A stretch of 64,000 nucleotides of DNA from Paratinospora sagittata (Eukaryota; Streptophyta; Magnoliopsida; Ranunculales; Menispermaceae), in NCBI GenBank assembly GCA_035771175.1, contig CM069610.1, forward strand, positions 19,066,001-19,130,000. Direction: 5' to 3'. Position numbers and translations under genes: made by a program. The notes under the pieces were generated by a model. The model had not been told where the DNA came from, ran no database searches, and worked only from the letters and a program-made list of their open reading frames with translations. Positions 21,961 through 34,129 of the stretch are shown here, one piece after another; position 1 is the first letter of the stretch; the number at the start of each line of letters is the position of its first letter.

Positions 21961-23298
21961 TGTAATACCCTAGGATTGCACAAAAAAAATATTGAACTTT
22001 GGGCAGCGTGCTCGAATGTGCCCAGATGATCGGACATTGTGCCCCAACGTTCGGGAACTTTTTTTCCAAAAGAAGAACCCCCCACCCCCCTCATTTCCAC
22101 ACTAATCACTTGCTGATTTCTTTCTCTCTCACTCTCCTTGAGTTTTTCTCTTCTCTCTTTGAGATTCTCCTCGCGGTGCAACGCAGTTCTGTTCGGGGGA
22201 AGACGCCAGTTCTGGAAGGAGTTTTTATCTGAAGGTGGGGAATGAAACCTAGGTTTGCATGTCTTATAACTTTTATTAAAGTTTACATTCATTTATCATT
22301 ATGTCTACTATTCATTTACAGTGCATTATTACATATAATGTTCATACCTGTCATATTTGAAGTTCATGTATTACACTGTTACTATGCCAGATTAATGGTC
22401 AATCTGACTCAACCAGACATTGTCTTGTCTTCAGTAACTTTAAATAGTGAACGGGAGGCAGCGTGCTGCTCTAGACGATTAGTACTTAAGTAGACCTCAT
22501 GTCTCACTTCTCAAATTGGAGATTGATCTGGTTGGTCTTATTTGAAAGCTATCAGCTTGTACAAGTGATACTGAACATCCTAACTTTACACGTGGTAATC
22601 TTGACCTGATAAGAATCACCAGACGTTGACAAAATCCTGTGTAATGGTAGTAAAGACCGGACCTACTCATGCATTGACATCATACATAAACACCACCTAG
22701 GTACGTAAGTGGTTTATGATCCACAAAATAGTTAGAAGCAATGCTCACTATTATTAATATTTCTCTGGAGAGGGACGTACAATGAGAACCCGACTACTCC
22801 TGGGGATGGACATCTGTACTTGAATCCAGGGAGTCGTTCCTGAGGAGGGACGTACAATGAGAACCCGACTACACCTGGGGATGAACATAGAACCATTACG
22901 AGACAGTGTTATGCATACATACATGTTGTATTGATTATGATGCTATAATGTGTTTATGTGATATTTGATTATGAAGTTTTCTTTATTAATTGTTATATTC
23001 ACGAACTATTTTACCCACTGAGTGAGTAGCTCACCTCGTTGTTATCAAATTTTTCTTAAGAGATTAGGGTGGACTGGTGAAGGTTTTTGGGCCCACATTT
23101 TGTAACCCTTTGTTTATCTATTGAAAATTTTGGGAGAATGTTTCCTTTACTATTTCATGTACGAAAATATATTATGAAATTAATGAAATCAGACTTGTAC
23201 ATAATTGTGTTCCTATGCACTCGGTTATTGTTATAATGACTTCGCGCTCGGTCTGTAAGTGTTCTACCAGTTTAGGTGCGTCCGGAAGGAGTGTGACA
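21961..23298 (+). repeat. 3' LTR of Gypsy G1
   Basis: It is 1338 bp and clearly the partner of 19162-20506, with shared TGTAATACCCTAGGATTGCA start, the duplicated GGGACGTACAATGAGAAC unit and GTGACA end. Substitutions and indels separate the two LTRs, so the insertion is not very recent. Confidence 0.93.
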
Positions 23299-25988
23299 TA
23301 TAGATTGAACCTCTACTAAATGTGAATTTATAAGTGAAATAATGAACACGTCTTGAATTATCCAAATTGTAATGGTACATCAAAACAATTGATTATACAC
23401 ATTGAATTCCTTATCATCCAAGTTACATCCACAAGCAATTTGAATTGTTAATGAGTGTTCTAGATAATTTCCCATAGTTTCTTACAAAAAGCAACCCCAT
23501 TATCACACTTAAATGGTACTTTTCATCAAGAGTGCCCTGCATCTCAACACTCCCCAAGCTACCAGTACCAACTATAAAAGCATCAAGTAAGTCTTATGGC
23601 TAACGTTGCTCAGGGCATCTTCACCAAAAAGACCATACAAGAAGAGATTAGATGAACTATTATTTGTTTTAAACCTTTGTATCTTGTAAGTCTATTCTTC
23701 ACAAACCATTGTGTTAAACAAGAGGCTTAAGAAATTAAATTTTGTTTGTTTTTCTGGGTTGGTTCTACAAAATTGACCACTCATCGCCTTGATTGGAAGT
23801 TACTTTTATAGTTTTTTGGTCGATTTCAGGTGATAAAATATGCCACCAAAACTGTTGAGTCAGGCCCATTCAACGAACAAAACTGAAACTGTGCACACGC
23901 TAGGAATAGGTAATAAAATAATTGTAGTACCCTCAAAGCATCACCGAACAAGTTGCTTTCCCATTGAACTTAGATTTTGGGATCTCCAATCACATAGGTC
24001 GTCATTGCTGGTAACAAATCAAATAACATGCTTAAGTCTCACCCACCTCTGAGTTAATCACTGGCTTTCTAGCCAATCTTTTTTTTTTTTTTTAAACGTC
24101 ACATGATCAATGGTAAGGTGCCACTTTTAAATAATTGCCTAAATGCACAATTAAATCAATGCAAATTTTTATTTGAGTTTATGATTCAAGTCGAATTGCG
24201 CCTAATATGATTCAATTTTGTAAATAAATTCATAATCACAGATGAAATGTAAGATTTGTAAAAAAATAAATTTAACTTGGTCAATAACAATATTTTTTGT
24301 TAATTTGTTTCATTTTAGCACTTTTTTTAAACTTCTTTACAACCCAAATGGACAAACTTGAGACTTCAAAAATTTTAGTTTATCTCCATTGCACAAAATT
24401 AACTAAGCCTAAGCGAAAAGGCTTTGGTATATATAATTCATTTCACTTCAAAATTAACTGTTTTTTTTTTAATCAAAATGAAACCCATTTATTGCATAGT
24501 TTTTAAATAGGAAAAAGCTTAAAATGCTTGGTTTTTAATTTTAGTCTATCCTTATTTTGTTTTCTCAATTATAAGTTCTTTTTTATTGGGACGGTTTTTT
24601 TTTTTTTTGGGTGGTTCTTTATATTATACCTGTATTTGTATAGTGAGAATCAATACATAGATAAACAAAACTTTGGAGTATGGCTCCATATTGCTCATAA
24701 AAAATACAAAAACTATATTTAGAGCTCTATTTTAGAATGAAGCTTAGCCTCCTAGAGTTTTGAAATGATATTAAGATTTAAAACAAAGAGCAAGATAATT
24801 TAGACAATTCTTACAATGTTCATTGTACAGATAGGAAAGGAAGAAAAAAGATAAACATATCAAAATCTATAATGCAAGCTGTGATTTCAAGACGTCGCCT
24901 AGAAAATTTGGCAAAAAATTTCCTAGATGCCATGCTAAGTGAGCAAGGGGTGTTTTTGCAATTTGTTTTTTGCTTTTTTTTTTTTTTTCTTTAATTTAAA
25001 GGTCTGAGAACAATGAACTGAAATGAGGAGGGGAGTCAGAAATTTAAAAAAGATGACCTTAAAAAATATCGACCCCTCCTCCTCCTTCTACAATAAACCC
25101 TCGACACCTCGGCTAAAGCCCTTTTCTCTAACTAAAAGTTGATTGCTTGACCTTCAAGAGCTCCAATAAAGTATTGGCGACTCTTTGCTGCTCCAACGAT
25201 GATTTGACCAGCGATTACCATTTTTTTTTTCTATCTTGGACGGAGAGAAAAAAGCTTCAAATATCTTCAAACCCAACAGAAAATGTTTGACTCTCCAAAG
25301 ACAATCGAATTGGAGTCTTGAAAAATATTCGACGTCAAAGATCAAACTTTCATTGTTGTCGACTTTTTCATCTCTCATAGTGGTTTTTCTTTTTTTCAAA
25401 AAAAAAAAATTCTTTACGTTTCCATTTTTTTTTTTTGTAATTTCTTATCTTTTTTAACTAAAATCTTTGTATTCTTTTCATTTTTTTAAAAGACCAACCT
25501 CTGCTTCCTTGTGCTAATAGCAACCGTACGTCAAGTTGTTTTTTTTTTTTCATTTTTTTTTCTATACTCTTTATTTTGGTATGGCATTGGACATTTTTCA
25601 ACTAATTTTTGTTCAAACTTCTCAATAGCTTTTTTTTTGTTACTTGATTAATCGTAATAAATTTTTAACTATTAATTTTTCAACTATTAGTATGTTAATT
25701 CTTAACCGTAATATATTTTAAATTGCTTTGTTGTTAATTATTAGTTAATTTTTTTTTTTAAGTGTTGATTGTTTGTCATGAGCTCATTTTGGTCAATTAT
25801 TCTATTGTTGAAGTATTTTGTGGCTATTATTTTGAATATTTTTTGTGTGGCTATTATTTAAAGTTTTCTATGATGCAAAAATGGTCCTCTGAATTTTTTT
25901 GTTCTCTCTTCAAAAAATGAAAATTATTTCTTGGGTGTTGATTTGATTTTGTTGAAACTTTATAATTCTTTTCATGAATATGATAATC

Positions 25989-25990
<2 letters not shown>

Positions 25991-26022
<32 letters not shown>
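25991..26022. repeat. (ATT)n microsatellite
   Basis: About ten perfect ATT units lie directly beside the left arm of the 26023-26173 inverted repeat. Confidence 0.9.
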
Positions 26023-26173
26023 TGTAATTGTAACTTTCATAATTCCATTAGTTTTCAAAAGTTGTTAATTTGTTTTGTATTCTTCTAGTTGATTGTTTCT
26101 ACTGAAATAATTTGTACCAAAAAAATAATTAACAGCTCTTGCAAACTAATGGAATTATGGAAGTTACAACTAC
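26023..26173. repeat. Imperfect inverted repeat with 33-bp arms
   Basis: The left arm at 26023-26055 contains AACTTTCATAATTCCATTAG. The right arm at 26141-26173 contains CTAATGGAATTATGGAAGTT, its near complement. The spacer is 85 bp. It may be a small MITE end pair or a chance hairpin; no target duplication was established. Confidence 0.7.
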
Positions 26174-26479
26174 GAAAAATAAAAATTGCATACCGCTCTC
26201 ATCTTTTCAAAGGTTATCTTTTTAAAATTGAGGAAATCGGAAGAAAAGGGTTTGGGTGATGAGTTGAGGGTTTAATATAGAATGGGGAGGTTTGATGTTT
26301 TTAAAGGTTATCTTTTTAAAATTGCATACCTCCCTCATCTTTTCAACTTAGTGTTCTCGAACCTTCAAAGTTCAAACTCTTTAAAAAATTGCACAAACAC
26401 AACCTACCCGCGTAGCAATTGCCTAGTTGACATCTTGAAACCACTGAACACCTATAGCGCTCCTTTATTCATCCTCGAG

Positions 26480-26687
26480 TGTAATACCCCTGGTGTGCAA
26501 AAAAAAAAAAAAATGTATATAGATATATATATATATATTTAAGATTTATGATATGTATTATATATATATTAGATATATATATCTATATATCTAAATTTTT
26601 AAGATTTATGTTTTGCCTTTGAACAATATTTTCTACTTTCCTCTTAATGTTTATGCCAACATTTCATCTAAATTTCTCATTAGCAAC

Positions 26688-26726
<39 letters not shown>

Positions 26727-26845
26727 TAAATCTTAACTATATATATATATATTAGCAACAATATATCTATATACATAATTTTTTTTCTTTGTCTTAAGTG
26801 GTGGATTTGGGCGGGCTGTTGACCTTTCGTTCTGATACCATTTAA
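26480..26845. repeat. Truncated Gypsy G1-type LTR start followed by (TA)n-rich DNA
   Basis: TGTAATACCCCTGG at 26480 is the start of the G1-family LTR. After about 30 bp it passes into an A run and long TA/AT repeats (26515-26765). It is preceded by TCGAG (26475-26479), and TCGAA follows the LTR that ends at 28318, so both may be parts of one rearranged insertion. Bases 26790-26845 include a minus-strand primer-binding site (complement of TGGTATCAGAACG). Confidence 0.65.
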
Positions 26846-26928
26846 TGTCACACCCCGCCCGGATGCGCCTAAATCAGCGGGACACTCACAGGCGGGGCAC
26901 AGATGCATTATAACAGTTATCGAGTACG
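26846..26928 (-). repeat. Inverted 83-bp end of a G1-family LTR
   Basis: The + strand starts TGTCACACCCCGCCCGG, the complement of the LTR end, and continues to CGAGTACG, the complement of text about 80 bp inside the LTR. The adjoining primer-binding site at 26828-26845 shows this was a 5' LTR on the minus strand. It abuts a forward LTR at 26929, giving a head-to-head junction. Confidence 0.8.
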
Positions 26929-28318
26929 TGTAATACCCTTGGTTTACAAAAAAAAGAAAAAGAAAAAAAAGGGTAGTACCCAAACGTTCGGGCATGAATT
27001 TTTGCTATAAAAGGGCCCCCCTCCACTTCATTTCTCACACCAACTTCTTCACCTCTCTCCTCACTCATTGGGCACTCTCTTTCTCTCTCTTAGAGACTCT
27101 CCACTGGTACGGTGCAAAGCCGCTACCCGACAAAGAAAGTAGAACATCAAGTATCCAATTTGAAGGTGGGAACGAAACATAGGTTTGCGTGTCTTATGAC
27201 TTTTCATAAAGTTTTCATTCATTTATCATTATATCTATTATTCACTTACACTGCATTATTATGTATAATATTCATACATGTCATACTTATACCTTAATAT
27301 TTGGAGTCCACGTATTACACTGTTACTACACCGGATTAGTGGTCAATTTGACTAAACCAGACTTAGTCTTGTCCTCAGTAACTTTGAATAGTGAACGGGA
27401 GGCAGCTTGCTGCTCTAGAAGACTTGGTATTTAAGCTGGACCTCGTGTTCCCACCTCTCGACATACTGGACATCCTAAAACTGGTCTGGTTGGTCCTATT
27501 TAAGCTGGACCTCGTGCTCCCACCTCGTCTGAAGACTGGTCTGGTTGGTCCTATTGAAAGCTGTCTGCTTGTGTAAGTTATACTGGATATCCTAAAAATG
27601 CACGCGGTGATGATAACAATGATACGAATCACCAGACGCTGCCAAATCCTGTCTAATGTAAGTAAAGATCAGACCCACACATGCATAGTCATCATACATA
27701 AAATAAGAACCACCTAGGGACATAAGTGGTCTGTGACCAATGGATTATTTACTGGTGCAATTGTGCCCACTCTTATTGATGTTTTCTCTAGAGATGGACG
27801 TACAATGTGAACCTTGGATTACCTGGAGATGGACATTTGCACGTGAACCTAGGGAGATATACAGTCACAGAGCCATTACGAGACGATGTTATGTATAATT
27901 ACATGTTAAGCTATGTTGTACTATTTATGATGCTATGTTGTGTATATTTGTGTATGATTATGATGTCTTCTTTATTAATTGTCATATTCACCAACTATTT
28001 TACCCACTGGGCAATAGCTCATCCCGTTGCTAACCATTTTACAGGAGTCTAAGGTGGATTGGGTGGAGGTGGTTTGGGACCTCATTTTTGTACCCCTTAC
28101 TTAATTGTTCAATTAATTAAGGAGATTTTTGGGAGGATGTTCCGTCATTATTGGCGGCTCCAAGACCGCCTACATTCTGTACCAAATATATTATGAATTT
28201 AATGAAATCAGACTTGTATTTGAATTTTGTACCTGCATACTCGATAACTGTTAGAATGAATTCACTCCCCGCCTGTGAGTGTCCTGCCGGTTTACGCATG
28301 TCTGGGCGGGGTGTGACA
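26929..28318 (+). mobile_element. Complete LTR of the Gypsy G1 family (solo or rearranged)
   Basis: It runs from TGTAATACCCTTGG to GGGGTGTGACA (1390 bp) and aligns along its length with the LTRs of the 19162-23298 element. It has a private tandem duplication near 27435-27555 (AAGCTGGACCTCGTG and CTGGTCTGGTTGGTCC, each twice). No internal Gypsy sequence follows on the right, so it is a solo LTR or half of a rearranged pair. Confidence 0.9.
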
Positions 28319-30150
28319 TCGAAAATCAATTCATTACAACCTCCGACAAGATTAATAGCTTGAACACAATGATAAACGGACACATGAAGTAGATTGGTGG
28401 ATAAATGAGTGTTGCAGGACTAGACATGATAACTAGAAACTGAATAGGAAGCTTTGCAAGAAAAGACAAGGAAATCCCCATGGATGAAAATGCTGGCAAG
28501 GTGGCCAGCAATAAGGACCCTTATCCATGCTAGAACGAAAAGACTCAAATCTTCGTTAAAGTGAGTGAACACTTCCACATTTTCTATTTGAAGTATGACA
28601 AATTATATTAACTAGAAAATGCACCGAACATAGTAGTAACATAAGTGGCCCAAAGAATAGAAAAGAATAACGATATACCCCATGAAATGAGGTCATTGGT
28701 CATATTCTCACACATCCCATTTGGCGTAACTACCTAACCTTTGTGGAAAAATTGATGGTAAGGAACCCACGTTCCACAATTATAAACATAGCTCCAATAC
28801 CCTGTTTAAGTTATGATGTCAATTGATTCTTTTATTCTTTCTCAACTCAATAATTGACTTAGGTATGAGAGGACATTTGCGCATGTCATACCAATGTCTT
28901 CTTCTCTTGTGTAATGTCTAGACAAAAGAGCCTCATGCAAGACAAGTGTTGATCACACCTCACACCTCACACCAACACCAAACACCCTATAAATTTTTTT
29001 GCTACCTTTAGGAGATACGCTGCATACGAATTCCATTGTCCTATGAAAAAAACTTCCTACTCTATAAGAGAAATGTTTTCCCAAAACCAATGAGACTTAT
29101 ATCTGCCACATTCCAAAAAGGTTAAACTCATGGAAAATATCTGACTACTAGTCGATAAGCTAGGTGACTAGCCTATATAAGATCATTTCCAAGATTATGC
29201 CATTTAGATTGAGATCAGTTTTGCACAAGACAATCCTGGACACGCAATCAACCTTTATATAGGGAAGACAAATCTTTGATGCGGTCTTGATTGCAAATGA
29301 AGCAGTGGAGGACTACAAATGCACAAGATTTATCATGGAAAAGATAGGGAACATATTCGTTGCAAATTTGTGGAAGAAGGGTGAAACATGAAAGAGGAAA
29401 TGGGTCTGAGATATCGCTTTCAAAAAACCCAGAAAAGTCAATTTGCACTGACAAAGGTCACTAGTGCGCTAGTTGACTGCACAAACATCCTGGTCACATT
29501 TTTCGAGAGTTCTGGGTTTTTGACACGAACAACTCACTAGCGCGCTTGACAAAAAACCAGAGACCTTAGAAATTTTCTAGGTTCATGCTAGCGCATTGAT
29601 CATTGTACTAGTACGCTAGCTAAGTGTTGTAGAACAACTAGCCGACAAATACATGGACTAATTGGTTCGTCACAAACCCACTAAAGGTAAGAGACATTAA
29701 AATGGAAAAGAAGATAAAATTCTACCTCATGGTTTCCAATTTTGCACCTTCATAATTTTATGAGGCCTCCTAATTTTTTTGCCTTCTAATTTTGCGATGT
29801 TTTCAATTTCACGTGATTTCTAAATTTGTGTCTTCTAATTTTTTTGTGGCTTGGTGTACGAAAAACACTTCTAATTTTATGTGTATTTGAATTTCTTATA
29901 TATATATATTAGTTTATTTTAGGAAAATATTGTTTAGGGAATAACTTGATACAGGAAAATATATTTTCTTTATTTCTTTTCTCATTAAAATTTAGATTCT
30001 CAAGGAAAATAACGGTTTTCTATTTTTTATGATTTTCTCCTCCTATTTAGAGGTAGTTGTTGTAATATGAAAGACACTTCAGTTCAATAAAATTTTATTT
30101 CTCTTAAAAGAGTTTACTCTTCTATTCTTTTCTTTGTTTTCACTGCATCA
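28319..30150. other. Intergenic DNA ending in a probable LTR
   Basis: The right end is probably the LTR of the Gypsy element whose primer-binding site is at 30151, since the text ends CACTGCATCA directly before it. The LTR start could not be fixed. Bases 29458-29640 contain four near-palindromic motifs of the type CTAGCGCGCTAG. No gene was recognised. Confidence 0.45.
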
Positions 30151-31528
30151 GTTGGTATCAGAGCCTTGCTTTTCCCTGGTTTGATGACTAGTTCTCGAAG
30201 TGTTAGCAATCCCTCTGACGATGATGATTGAGAGAGGGCGGTTCTTGCTAGTGTTGAGTTTGAGGCTTTCCAACATGAAACTCGTCACACGCTTCGAGAA
30301 ATCTAAGTGGCAATCACCAAGTTAACATTGAAACCCAATCCTCTTCAAGATAGTATGCAAAACTATAGTGATGTTCGCACTCATTCCATTTGACAACCAA
30401 CTTTAGATGATGATGCTAGTAGTGATGAAGATATGTTGAAGGCATTTTCAACACACGTCAAAGAGATTGAAGGAAACATGCCTATGAGGAATGAAACTCA
30501 CGAGATTTTCGAATGAAGATCGACCTTCCAACTTTTAATGGTCATCTTCATATCGAAGATTTTCTAGATTGGTTGGCCGAAATCGAAATATTTTTCAACT
30601 ACATGGGAATTGAAGAAGATAAGAAGGACAAGTTAGTAGCTTACAAATTGAAGGGAGAAACTTCAACATGATGGGAACAAACACAGGTTGCATGAACTCG
30701 ACAAAGAAAATCTCCAATTCACTTATGGAAAAATATGAAATGATTGTTAAAGGCGAGATTTCTACCAACAAATTATGAGCAAACCTTGCTTCAATAGTAT
30801 CAAGATTGAAAGCAGGGGAATAGAATTGACCAATCCTACACATAGGAGTTATATAGATTATCTTCATGCAATGATCTCATGAAGATAGAGGTGCAGCAGG
30901 TGGCTCGTTACATTCATGACTTGAAGTACTCAATCCAGGATCGAGTTTTGCAAACAATTTATTTACTAACTGAAGTAGTCAATGCCACGATAAAGGCAAA
31001 ATTTTAGTTAGATCGATCAAATACTCATCATGGATTGCGGAGTTCCCTTGAACTGTCTGAATCTGTTGTAAAGAAAGGAAAACAACCAATTTCCAACTCT
31101 CCAACTAAGCCATCTACTCGAAGCACTAGTAGTGAGTACACAAGACAAATGGGGCACGTGTTGCAGGAGTACGAGAAGCATAAAAACCAACAACCCCTAT
31201 GCTTGTCCATTTCCTGATAAATGTTATCGATGTGGGCAACCAGGTCATCGTTTTAATCAATGTCCAAAAAAGGGTGAGATAAACTTTGTCGAGCAAGAGG
31301 ATGATGAAGAAGATGAGAATGATTGTGTCACTCATTTTTCCTATGAAGATAATGAATTGACAAGAAAATATGAAGGAGAACTTCTTTCTCACTCATTAGT
31401 GGTTCGACGACTATTCCTAACCTCAAAGATCGAAGAGCACCCTCGAGGTACAACATATTTCAGACTCACTGCACAGTCAATCGCAAGATATGTGATGCCA
31501 TCATTGATAATGGTAGCAGTGAGAATAT
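30151..31528 (+). pseudogene. Ty3/Gypsy gag and start of protease, decayed
   Basis: It starts with the primer-binding site TTGGTATCAGAGCC (30152-30165). The gag text includes KIDLPTFNGHLHIEDFLDWL and YKLKGETST followed by a stop. The zinc knuckle CYRCGQPGHRFNQC (CX2CX4HX4C) lies at about 31218-31262. At about 31490-31525 another frame gives CDAIIDNGSSEN, the DSG-type start of the aspartic protease (DNGSSEN in place of DSGSSEN). Many stops and frameshifts make it inactive. It is cut off at 31529 by an LTR element. The integrase remnant at 35211 may be its continuation. Confidence 0.85.
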
Positions 31529-33581
31529 TGATAGACACCCAAGAGGGGGGGGTGAATTGAGTGTTATGGCCAGTTTTGACAATTTCTAATTTCTTTGTAA
31601 AAATCCTTTGATTAATTCAAGTCATGTACTCAAATCAATGTAAAGTGCATAATGAAAGATACTGAAAATAAATACAGTGCACACAAAGGATTTTTACGTA
31701 GTTCGAAAATCCTTTTCCTACTCCACGCCTAGAGAAACCTTCTCTAGGATTTCACTATACCGGATTCACTTTAAGGGTGTGAACCAAACCGTTACAATGT
31801 CCTTTTCAAGGTTCAAGACAAACTTATCCTTTTCACGGGCTAAGGACGAACCTATAACTTCCTTTTGCGAGATAAAGAAGAACCTATTATCTTTGTTGCT
31901 GGCTGAGGATTAACTACTTGATCATTTTCAAGATAAATGAAGAAACTATACCTTGATTCCAACCTTGAATCGCAAGTGATAAGCTGTCACTTAACTTGGT
32001 TTGTTCCAACTGTGAAGCAAACCAAAATGCTGAACACAAGGACGTGGTGTTTGTTCTATACAAGTAGAACAATTACAATGAAGCTTACAATACACATTTT
32101 TCAATACAAGATATGAAAATTAAGTTCAAAGTGAAAGAGAGAGACCTTACTGCGCTTTACCTTTCTTACAACAGTTTTTGCTCAAGAATGCATTTGATGA
32201 TGATTCGAATGAAATCCAGAGAGTTTACTTTGAAAACCTTTTCAAAATCAGCTCATTTGGTTTTCAAAATACTTAGCTCTAGGACGTTTAAGAGTGAGAA
32301 ATGGTATGATGTTTGGAAAACACTTGATGCACTCACATTCTTTCATTCTCTGTTTTTCTCTCTTTCTTTTTTCTCGATTTTCATAGTTGTGTTGCTCAAC
32401 ATGAGCAAACCAAAGTGTGAAGCTCAAAACCTGAGTGTTCATCACTTCTCAACACTCAAAGAAAATAGACCAACTTGCAAAAACGTGCTTAGTTGCAGGT
32501 TGAAGAACAAGAAAGTATGGATTGATTTGAATTCAAAACATTATTTAATCTAAAGTAGTTATGGGCGTGCGAGACAATGAGAATCATCCAGGTGTTAGTG
32601 GAGAATATTTCAGTTAAGATAACCTGGCAAAATTGTGCAAGGAATATAAAAATCGAGCAAGTGGAATTGTCCAAGATTTTTTAGGCAGAAATGTCAGATT
32701 TCTGTCTTAGGCAATGATAGTGAGTTATCATGGCCTATAGCTCGCTATCAGCCTGTTCATGATGCCTGATATTGGCCTATAGCAGGCTATTGATGCTCGA
32801 TATGCTGAAAATCGAGAGTTACTGATTCTCAGAACTCATTGATAGCATGTTATTGCCCTTTATACAAAAAATAAAATTTTGGAAATAGCTTGATAACGGG
32901 CTATCATCAATGATAACGCGCTATTGCCTATTTTTCAGAAAGTCAGAATTTTGGCAATCGACATGATAACGTGATATCATCAATGATAGCGCACTATTGC
33001 CTTCTGAAAACTTTGGCAATTGGCTAAATAGCGGGCTATCGTCAATGATAGCGCGCTATAGGTTCTTGATTTTGGAAGAATCAATATTTTGACACTCAAG
33101 AACTATTCCATTGAATCAAAACACTTTGATATAAGATTAAACACTTTTAAGTCATTCAAAACTCATTGAAAACAAGATCGAAACCTTTTTTAAAACCATT
33201 TTGACAAGATCATGCTAAAGCTTAAGACATTTTCGAAAACTTGAAATCTTCGAATATGATTTTGCGAAAGACTAATGCATGATATTTAAGATGATGATTA
33301 AGCAAACTGGAGCAAGTAGGTTACGTCCTAATTCTAAGCAAAAATGGGAATCTGAACCTCTTGTTTCTTCTTTCCACCAAGTTGTCCAAGCTTTGCATGT
33401 GGTTGATCATTTGCTTTGATCTTTTGCTTGAGAGACTTGAAGTACTTTGATCTTGTATTTGCTCTTCTCTATTGTAGGTGTTGAAATATACTAGATAAAA
33501 TTATTAGCACCAAATTGCGTATTGTTTGTTAGCATCAAAACACTTCAGAGAATGCTAAGTAGAAAGCCTCTCAGGCCAACA
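31529..33581 (-). repeat. Long LTR with palindromic GCGC repeats
   Basis: It is 2053 bp. The G-rich run AAGAGGGGGGGGTGAATTGAG (31540-31560) marks its minus-strand right end. Bases 32690-33070 hold a degenerate tandem array (separate entry). The text GACACTCAAGAACTATTCC (33091-33110) recurs at 36113, showing a second LTR fragment of the family there. Confidence 0.8.
32690..33070. repeat. Degenerate 60-72-bp tandem array centred on ATAGCGCGCTAT-type palindromes
   Basis: Units contain pairs such as ATAACGGGCTATCATCAATG and ATAACGCGCTATTGCC (about 32890-32930), ATGATAGCGCACTATTGCC (about 32983-33001), and ATAGCGGGCTATCGTCAATG then ATAGCGCGCTATAGG (about 33028-33062). Each unit pairs one GCGGGC-type half with one GCGC-type palindrome around a short ATCAATG linker. 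Not CRISPR: spacers are not unique and repeats are degenerate. Confidence 0.85.
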
Positions 33582-34129
33582 GTCTCCCCCTTTTTGATAA
33601 TAACAAAACAATATACACTTGATAAACATTAATATCAAAAAGTACATGATAGCATGATTAAAATGAATATGAAATATTACAAACATAATGAACTCATACA
33701 TACTATGAACTCATATTGTTTATCAAAGTTCCATTATCTCGCCCCTTTTTTGATATCATCAAAAAGGATAAAAAGAATCATTCAGATTCTCATGAAGAAA
33801 GTCTTATGTTCTAGGCATCAACGTGAGAGCTCCCCCTTTCTAAAAGAGATGGAGGCTCCCACTAAATCTGTGCACTCAACACTCAAGAAGATTCATGATA
33901 TACAATTAAGATTAAGCACACATGAATGCATAGTAGATGCCATACCATAAGATACACACATGAGATTCAAGAATGATAATTTAAGCACATGGAGAAATTT
34001 AATAAGATATAAGAAAAAAATTAGCTCTACATAAATTTGGCTAGCTAGATAAGAAGAACATGGCCCAAAATAATATATGCTTTGTCATGTATATCAATAA
34101 TAGCATAAGCATACATCAAGATTCGTAGC

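Larger units (their letters stand above)
19162..23298 (+). mobile_element. Ty3/Gypsy chromovirus, internally deleted (family G1)
   Basis: Two LTRs (19162-20506 and 21961-23298) start TGTAATACCCTAGG and end GTGTGACA or TTGTGACA. A primer-binding site for initiator tRNA-Met (TGGTATCAGAGA, 20512-20523) follows the left LTR and a purine tract (AAGGGGGG, near 21948) precedes the right one. Only 1.45 kb lies between them, in place of the usual 5 kb or more. Gag, protease, reverse transcriptase and most of integrase are missing; the end of integrase and a chromodomain remain. It is a plus-strand, non-autonomous deletion derivative. Further LTR copies of the family are at 26.5-28.3 kb and 38.5-39.3 kb. 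Confidence 0.93.
23299..26479. other. AT-rich intergenic region, no gene recognised
   Basis: No exon or coding domain was recognised on either strand. It contains several homopolymer T runs, an (ATT)n run and an imperfect inverted repeat (listed separately), and a direct repeat with AAAGGTTATCTTTTTAAAA at about 26213 and 26305. Confidence 0.4.

Noticed and set aside
21831..22292. Minus-strand 153-aa frame at the 3' LTR of Gypsy G1
   Set aside because: It lies across the LTR boundary and repeats in other LTR copies with stops; not a gene.
32690..33070. CRISPR-like spacing of palindromic repeats
   Set aside because: Plant nuclear DNA, degenerate repeats, non-unique spacers, no cas genes; it is an LTR tandem array.
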